Of a stretch of DNA of 44,898 bases, positions 40,313 to 44,898 are shown in pieces. The stretch covers positions 1-44,898 of the forward strand of contig JAISDX010000104.1 of the NCBI GenBank assembly GCA_031264465.1, read 5' to 3'. Every line of letters begins with the position of its first letter. Position 1 is the first letter of the stretch. The notes under the pieces were generated by a model. It made no database searches. It saw nothing but the letters and a program-made list of their open reading frames with translations, and was not told the origin of the DNA. The position numbers and the translations under genes are program-made. Origin of the DNA: Deltaproteobacteria bacterium. GTDB lineage: Bacteria > Desulfobacterota > Desulfovibrionia > Desulfovibrionales > Desulfovibrionaceae.

Positions 40313-41275
40313 ATGATTTTTGACAACATTATTCTCGACACGGCGGTATTGGCTTTTTTGGGCGGTTGTTTCGGCGCCTGCCTGGGCGGGTTGTGGGTAT
40401 TCGTGCTTGACGGCCTGCTGGTTCTTCTGGGCTGCGCCGTTGTTTTGGCCGGCGGCTCGGATTTCCTGTTGCTGCAAATCGCTTTGGGGCCCCTGTTCGG
40501 TCCCCAGACCACTTTTTTGGGCGGCGCTTTCGCGGCTTCATACGCCGCCGGCATCCGGAAGAACCACCCCGGCGGCTCCGGGAGCGACATCATCTCCCCC
40601 CTGTTGGGCACTTCCTGGGACGTGCTGCTGGTCGGCGGGGCAGGGGCGACGGCCTGCGCCCTGCTGGCCTCGGCGGTTATTCCGCATCTTCCCCTGTTGA
40701 ATCGCACGGACGGTCTGGCGGTCTCCATCGTCATCATTTCCCTCATCGGCCGTTTCCTGTTTCACCGTGAAGGCCCCTGCGGCAAGAAGGAATCCATCAA
40801 GAAATTCGGCCTGCTCGGAACCAACAATTATGCGATCTCCTGGCTGCCCTGGCTGGCGCAGCCTTCGCGCCTGCTTATTGTCGGCGCCTCTGTCGGGTGC
40901 CTAGCCGGGGCCTCGGCCATGTTCTGCGAGCGGATTTTGCAGCCCATGGTGCAGGCCGGCAGCGTCGCTGCTGGCACGGCCTACGTTATCCCCTATATTT
41001 TCTTCTGGAGCGTCTCCGCCGTGATGCTGGCCGCCCTGCAACTGGGGCAGGGAGCCACCCAGAAAATTCCCGTCACCCACGGCATCGCCGTGCTCGGGGC
41101 GGCCGCCTATCTGGGCAGCCATTCGTTGCTGGTCGCCATTCTCGGCGGCATTTTCGGCGCGTTTCTTCAGGAATTTTGCGCGCGGTGCTTCAACAACCAC
41201 GGCAGCGACCATGTGGATCCGCCCGCCTTCGTCATCACTCTGGGTATTTTGCTGTACAGCTTCATTCCCTGGTGA
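40313..41275 (+). CDS. Polytopic membrane protein of unknown substrate
   Basis: The ATG at 40313, with GGAGAGG upstream, gives 320 residues; a GTG two codons earlier is less likely. Eight or nine hydrophobic segments are seen, many rich in Gly and Ala (AVLAFLGGCFGACLGGLWVF, LLLQIALGPLFGPQTTFLGG, IPYIFFWSVSAVMLAAL, GIAVLGAAAYLGSHSLLVAILGGIFGAF). Charged loops (GIRKNHPGGSGSD, CFNNHGSDHVDPPAF) separate them. I do not recognise the family. The symmetry of 'LGGxFGA' near both ends suggests an inverted-repeat transporter. It is convergent with a metK/PocR-type operon, so a link to that operon's ligand is possible but unproven. Confidence 0.72.
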   Translation: MIFDNIILDTAVLAFLGGCFGACLGGLWVFVLDGLLVLLGCAVVLAGGSDFLLLQIALGPLFGPQTTFLGGAFAASYAAGIRKNHPGGSGSDIISPLLGTSWDVLLVGGAGATACALLASAVIPHLPLLNRTDGLAVSIVIISLIGRFLFHREGPCGKKESIKKFGLLGTNNYAISWLPWLAQPSRLLIVGASVGCLAGASAMFCERILQPMVQAGSVAAGTAYVIPYIFFWSVSAVMLAALQLGQGATQKIPVTHGIAVLGAAAYLGSHSLLVAILGGIFGAFLQEFCARCFNNHGSDHVDPPAFVITLGILLYSFIPW

Positions 41276-41315
41276 TAGGGGCGAAGTTTTGCTTTGGACA
41301 TAGAACAAGCCGGAT

Positions 41316-41364
41316 GGCCAACAGCCCCCGCCACCTCAAAAAAGAGGAGCGGGGGCTGCTGGCC
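41316..41364. terminator. Long hairpin between the membrane-protein gene and the response regulator
   Basis: GGCCAACAGCCCCCGC (41316-41331) pairs with GCGGGGGCTGCTGGCC (41349-41364) at 15 of 16 positions plus one G-U, with an inner CCTC/GAGG pairing around A6. No T-run follows, but its position between two convergent genes suits a bidirectional terminator. The response regulator stop lies 8 nt further on. Confidence 0.6.
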
Positions 41365-41372
41365 GTTGTTGG

Positions 41373-42404
41373 CTACAGCGCGCTGGCGCTCAGCTTACGA
41401 TAATTCGAAGGCGACATGCCCACTTCTCTTTTGAAGCATTTACAGAAATAATTCAGATCGTTGTAGGAAAGCTCCAAAGATATGGCGTTGACCGGCATAT
41501 CGCTGCCCTGTAAAAGTTCTTTGGCCAGTCCCATCCTTCTGCCGGTGAGGTAGGCTATAAAAGTGACGCCGAGCGTTTTTTTGAACAGCCTGCTCAGGTA
41601 GCATGAACTTACATGGGCATGTTCCGCTGTCTCTTCCAGGGTTGTCCCCCGGAAAAGATTGCGTTCGATATAGTTGAGAGCTTTTTGCATGGGATCGGAG
41701 GTATGGCCGAAATTTTCGTGGGCCACTTCGAAAAGGGCATCCAGCACGCTCAGCAGTTCCGTCATCACCTTGCGCCGGTTCCGCCTGTCAACCCGTATCA
41801 GGCGCAATCTTTCCGCATGGGCGCGCAGTTCGTCCGGGGCGAGGCCCTGATCCGTTCCAAGTTGCAGCAGGGCATCGGACAGCTCCCGGATCAACTGATC
41901 CGGAACGCTTTTCTGTTGCCCGTAAATGCTGTTCACATATTCCCGCAAAAGCATGACCCCTTCCCGGTACAAATCCTGGGCCAGAAGAACGGACAGCCGT
42001 TCCATCTGCGCGCGAAGCTGGCGGCTCTGGTCGGGGAGAATATTCAGACAGGACTGGATGGTGTCCACCAGGATTTGCGGGCGGACCGGCTTGAGCAGAT
42101 ACTCGTCCGCCTTCAGGCGAATCGCTTCCCGGGCCATGTCGAACTTGTCGTGCGCGGTGGTGATGATCACCTTGGTCGCCGCGCTTTTCTGCCGCAGGTA
42201 ATGGAGCACTTCCAGCCCGTTGGGGCGGGGAATGTTGATGTCGACCAGCATCAGGTCTATACCGCCCCTGTCGATGAAGGCCATGGCCTCCCCTCCGGTG
42301 GCGGCCTCTCCCAGGATAGTGCACCCGGCCAGCCTGTCGGTGAGGATACTGCGTAAAGCTTGGCGTTCGAGGCTTTCATCTTCAACGATCACTATCTTGC
42401 ACAT
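41373..42404 (-). CDS. Response regulator with AraC-type DNA-binding domain
   Basis: The 343-residue protein has an N-terminal receiver domain ('KIVIVEDES', phospho-acceptor D55 in 'LMLVDINIP', 'VIITTAHDKFD', 'DEYLLKPVRP' with the switch Lys). A middle helical region follows, then a C-terminal AraC/XylS double helix-turn-helix (about 240-343: 'TTLEETAEHAHVSSCYLSRLFKKTLGVTFIAYL' and 'ISLELSYNDLNYFCKCFKREVGMSPSNYR'). This is the YesN-type layout, usually paired with a LytS/YesM-type kinase, which is the gene just upstream (20 nt). It probably activates genes for uptake or use of the kinase's ligand. Confidence 0.93.
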   Translation of the reverse strand: MCKIVIVEDESLERQALRSILTDRLAGCTILGEAATGGEAMAFIDRGGIDLMLVDINIPRPNGLEVLHYLRQKSAATKVIITTAHDKFDMAREAIRLKADEYLLKPVRPQILVDTIQSCLNILPDQSRQLRAQMERLSVLLAQDLYREGVMLLREYVNSIYGQQKSVPDQLIRELSDALLQLGTDQGLAPDELRAHAERLRLIRVDRRNRRKVMTELLSVLDALFEVAHENFGHTSDPMQKALNYIERNLFRGTTLEETAEHAHVSSCYLSRLFKKTLGVTFIAYLTGRRMGLAKELLQGSDMPVNAISLELSYNDLNYFCKCFKREVGMSPSNYRKLSASAL

Positions 42405-42424
42405 GCGAGCCTCCTGTCACGGCC

Positions 42425-43669
42425 TCAGAGATTACCGGGATCGAAATGCAACGGAAAGCGCATGCGAACCGTAGTGCCTTCTCCCGGCAGGAACGAACTT
42501 ACAATTTCAAGCCCGTACTGATCACCAAAAAAGAATTTCAGCCGTTTGTCGACATTGTGCAGACCGATGCCCGTTCCCCCCTGGCGATCCGCGCTGCCCT
42601 CCAGGGCGGCCTTGGCTCTTGCGGGATCAATGCCGTCGCCGTTGTCGATGAGTTCCAGAATCATGTCCGTTCCGTCGTCATGGGCGAGCAGCCGGATATG
42701 GCCGTCTTCGCCCCTGGCCTCCACGGCGTAGTTGACGCAGTTTTCCGCGATGGGCTGGAGCACCATGAAGGGGCAGAGCACCTGATTGTATTTTTCGTTT
42801 ACCTCAATGGAGAAAGAGAACTTGTCGCTCATGCGCACCTGCTGGATATACAGGTAGTTTTTCACATGCTCCACTTCACTGCGCACGGAAACGAACTGGG
42901 AGATGTTTTTCCGCAGGATATAGCGCATCATGTCCGAAAAACCGTAGACGACCTTTTCGGTCTTTTCGGCCCGTTCGAAATAGGCCAGCCGGCCGATGGC
43001 GTTCAGCACGTTAAACAGAAAATGCGGGTTGACCTGATAGGAGAGCGCCTGCAACTCAGCTTCCCGCAGGGATTTTTCCAGTTCCAGCCGATGCCTGGAT
43101 TCTTCCATAAGCCGCAGATTCTTGGTGTTGAGTTCCTGGCTCATGATCTTGGAATAGCTTTCTTCAACCAGGTATCCGGCTAAATGATACAGAGTATAGG
43201 CGGCGGAATGGATTTTCTTGTACGAGATGACGGGCGTCTGCTGGAACAGCTCTTCCAGCCTGGGGTCGCGCGGCGCGGCCGGGGGGTTGGCGTCAAGCCG
43301 TTCCACCCGGTGGCCGTTAGCGTCCTTGAGGCGCACCTGCCCCGCGAGAACCGCCCCCAGATAGGTGCCCCGCAGGACAAGCGGAACGGCGAAGTCCACC
43401 AGCCCGCCGTGGCAGAGAAAAAGGCCCGGGCCGCCCCGCGCCATGGCCTTTCGTCCGCCCAGGTCATCGGAGCGGATGCAGCGCGCCCGGCCTTCTTTGG
43501 AGGCCCGCATCGCTTGGCAATGCTCGGTGAAACCGCTGAGCGAAGTCACGGGAACGCCGTGCATGTCCACTGTCACCAGGGCAATGCCAACGGCGGCGCT
43601 GAAATTGTCCTGCACCTTCTGGAGCATCTCCAGGTTGATCAAATCTTTGAGGCGTACGGGGCTATTCAT
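42425..43669 (-). CDS. LytS/YesM-type sensor histidine kinase with PocR ligand-binding domain
   Basis: Taking the ATG at 43669 gives 414 residues; an ATG at 43693, one base after the metK stop, is an alternative, and neither has a good ribosome-binding site. Residues 7-165 form a PocR-type sensory domain ('LKDLINLEMLQKVQDNFSAA', then Cys 51, 64 and 86 in 'HCQAMRAS', 'RCIRSD' and 'FLCHGGL'). A coiled coil (175-205) leads to the His_kinase domain with H216 in 'QVNPHFLFNVLN', then the N-box 'QPIAENCVNYAV' and G-boxes 'DNGDGID' and 'GTGIGL'. It has no membrane segment, so the signal is cytoplasmic. PocR domains bind small metabolites in propanediol/B12-type regulators. Confidence 0.88.
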   Translation of the reverse strand: MNSPVRLKDLINLEMLQKVQDNFSAAVGIALVTVDMHGVPVTSLSGFTEHCQAMRASKEGRARCIRSDDLGGRKAMARGGPGLFLCHGGLVDFAVPLVLRGTYLGAVLAGQVRLKDANGHRVERLDANPPAAPRDPRLEELFQQTPVISYKKIHSAAYTLYHLAGYLVEESYSKIMSQELNTKNLRLMEESRHRLELEKSLREAELQALSYQVNPHFLFNVLNAIGRLAYFERAEKTEKVVYGFSDMMRYILRKNISQFVSVRSEVEHVKNYLYIQQVRMSDKFSFSIEVNEKYNQVLCPFMVLQPIAENCVNYAVEARGEDGHIRLLAHDDGTDMILELIDNGDGIDPARAKAALEGSADRQGGTGIGLHNVDKRLKFFFGDQYGLEIVSSFLPGEGTTVRMRFPLHFDPGNL

Positions 43670-43694
43670 AGCGTCTTTTCGTCGCGTCCGCATG

Positions 43695-44846
43695 TCAGGC
43701 CAAACATTGTGAACGCAAGGTTTCGGCCGTATCCGTCCGTTCCCAGGCGAAAAGCGGCTCTTCCCGCCCGAAATGGCCATAGGCGGCGGTTTGACGAAAC
43801 ACGGGACGGCGCAGATCCAGGCGCGCGATCATCCCGGCGACGGAAAGCGGGAAGCTGCGCTTGACCGCATCGCGGATCGCCCGGATTTCCGCCTTTTCCG
43901 TTCCGAAAGTGGTCACTGTGAGCATTTCCGGAAGCGGGCGGCCTATGGCGAAGGCCATGGCCACTTCGCACTGGGCGGCCAAGCCCGCCGCCACCACGTT
44001 TTTCGCTATGTATCTTGCCATATAGGCGGCTGTCCTGTCTACCTTGGTAGCGTCCTTTCCGGAAAAAGCTCCGCCGCCGTGGCGCGCGCAGCCGCCATAG
44101 GTATCGACCATAATTTTCCGTCCGGTCAGCCCGGTGTCCGCCGCCGGCCCGCCTTCCACGAAGCGGCCGGTGGGGTTGACAAGAATGCGCGTATCCGGGG
44201 CAAGCCAAGTCGCGGGCAGCACCGGAATTATGACCTGTTCCGCGATCCCCCGCGCGAGAGTTTCTTGTGAAATGTCCGGGTCGTGCTGGGCGGCGACGAC
44301 GATACTGACCAGCCCGGCCGGTCTGCCATCCGACCCGTAGCGGACGGTCACCTGGGTTTTGCCGTCGGGCCGCAACCAGGGCAGCGCGCCGCTTTTCCGC
44401 GCGCTGGTCAGACGGCGCGCGAGCGCATGCGCCTGAAAGGCCGGGCAAGGCATAAGGGAAGGCGTTTCGTCGCAGGCGTAGCCGTAAAAAACGCCCTGAT
44501 CGCCCGCGCCGGTGACCTCGCCACGGGAAACGCCCCTGGCGATGTCCGGCGACTGGGCATGGACGCTGGTGACGATGAAGCAGGTATCCGCGTCAAAGCC
44601 GAGTTCCGGGCGTATATAGCCGATATCGCGTATAACCCGCCGCGCTGTGGCTTCGATGGAAAGCAAAGCGGACGAGGTAATCTCGCCCGCGATAAAGACC
44701 GTGTTGCCGCTGACCATCGTTTCAGCCGCGACTCTGGCGAAAGGATCCTGTTCCAGACAGGCGTCGAGAATGCCATCGGATATCTGGTCGCAAATCTTGT
44801 CCGGGTGGCCTTCGGTAACGGATTCGGCGGTTGCGAGATATTCCAT
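43695..44846 (-). CDS. metK: S-adenosylmethionine synthetase
   Basis: MetK makes S-adenosylmethionine from methionine and ATP. The 383-residue protein has the three-domain signatures 'ESVTEGHPDKICDQISDGILD', 'GAGDQGVFYGYACDET' and 'GGGAFSGKDATKVDRTAAY', with catalytic His, Lys and Asp residues kept. AAGGAG lies five bases before the ATG at 44846; the frame also has a GTG at 44852 inside the ribosome-binding region. It heads an operon with a PocR-type kinase and AraC-type regulator, an unusual setting for a housekeeping gene. The upstream promoter is largely beyond the window end. Confidence 0.95.
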   Translation of the reverse strand: MEYLATAESVTEGHPDKICDQISDGILDACLEQDPFARVAAETMVSGNTVFIAGEITSSALLSIEATARRVIRDIGYIRPELGFDADTCFIVTSVHAQSPDIARGVSRGEVTGAGDQGVFYGYACDETPSLMPCPAFQAHALARRLTSARKSGALPWLRPDGKTQVTVRYGSDGRPAGLVSIVVAAQHDPDISQETLARGIAEQVIIPVLPATWLAPDTRILVNPTGRFVEGGPAADTGLTGRKIMVDTYGGCARHGGGAFSGKDATKVDRTAAYMARYIAKNVVAAGLAAQCEVAMAFAIGRPLPEMLTVTTFGTEKAEIRAIRDAVKRSFPLSVAGMIARLDLRRPVFRQTAAYGHFGREEPLFAWERTDTAETLRSQCLA

Positions 44847-44898
44847 GCTCACTCCTTGGCTGGAACATTAGGCGCTCCAATCGCTAGCCGCCCACCGT

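Overview
The window looks like the chromosome of a GC-rich, Gram-negative, flagellated anaerobe, most likely a Desulfovibrionaceae-type (Desulfobacterota) bacterium. The support is the block rimP-nusA-ylxR-infB-(DUF503)-nrnA-...-truB-rpsO-pnp, a flgF-flgG-flgA-flgH flagellar operon behind a good sigma-54 promoter, L-ring and outer-membrane proteins, and fermentation genes (ptb-buk, ortAB). The taxonomic call is inference from gene order and composition. No rRNA, tRNA, CRISPR array, insertion sequence or prophage was seen.

Region 1 (1-16708) is a surface-glycan locus. After the 3' end of a nitrilase-family gene come two minus-strand groups. The first runs from 6780 to 278: a radical SAM/glycosyltransferase fusion, a methyltransferase, a PglD/NeuD-type sugar acetyltransferase, a WecF-type (GT56) 4-acetamido-sugar transferase, a DegT/VioA/WecE-type sugar aminotransferase and a small methyltransferase. 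The second runs from 16708 to 7956: an FkbM methyltransferase, a 2089-residue multidomain protein (kinase-like, three methyltransferases, two alpha-helical toroid-like regions, a GT2 and a ParB-like domain) and wecB. A single plus-strand GT2 gene sits between them and is a paralogue of the C-terminal half of the radical SAM fusion. Together these would make a 4-acetamido-4,6-dideoxyhexose and ManNAc, transfer sugars and methylate or phosphorylate the glycan. No flippase, polymerase or Wzz gene is present.

Region 2 (16737-20553) is flgF-flgG-flgA-flgH on the minus strand. It stops after flgH, where flgI would normally follow; the glycan locus begins there instead. Divergent from flgF is a hicA-hicB toxin-antitoxin pair (20731-21305) whose promoter lies almost on its start codon.

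Region 3 (21399-37216) is the translation/RNA-processing block. It opens with a promoter and a leader ending in an intrinsic terminator, then rimP, nusA, ylxR, infB, two small single-pass membrane proteins, a DUF503 gene and nrnA. rbfA, often found next to the DUF503 gene, is not here. The block is split by a 4-kb metabolic insert: ptb-buk (minus) and, divergently, ortA-ortB, encoding the PLP-dependent 2-amino-4-oxopentanoate thiolase without the other ornithine-fermentation genes. truB, rpsO and pnp follow; pnp has a structured leader.

Region 4 (37289-44898) carries a minus-strand inverse autotransporter (intimin/invasin type) with a terminator hairpin and TG repeats upstream, a plus-strand polytopic membrane protein of unknown substrate, and a minus-strand operon of metK, a PocR-domain LytS-type sensor kinase and an AraC-type response regulator. 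The linkage of metK to this two-component system, convergent with an unknown permease, suggests a regulated SAM- or ligand-dependent function.
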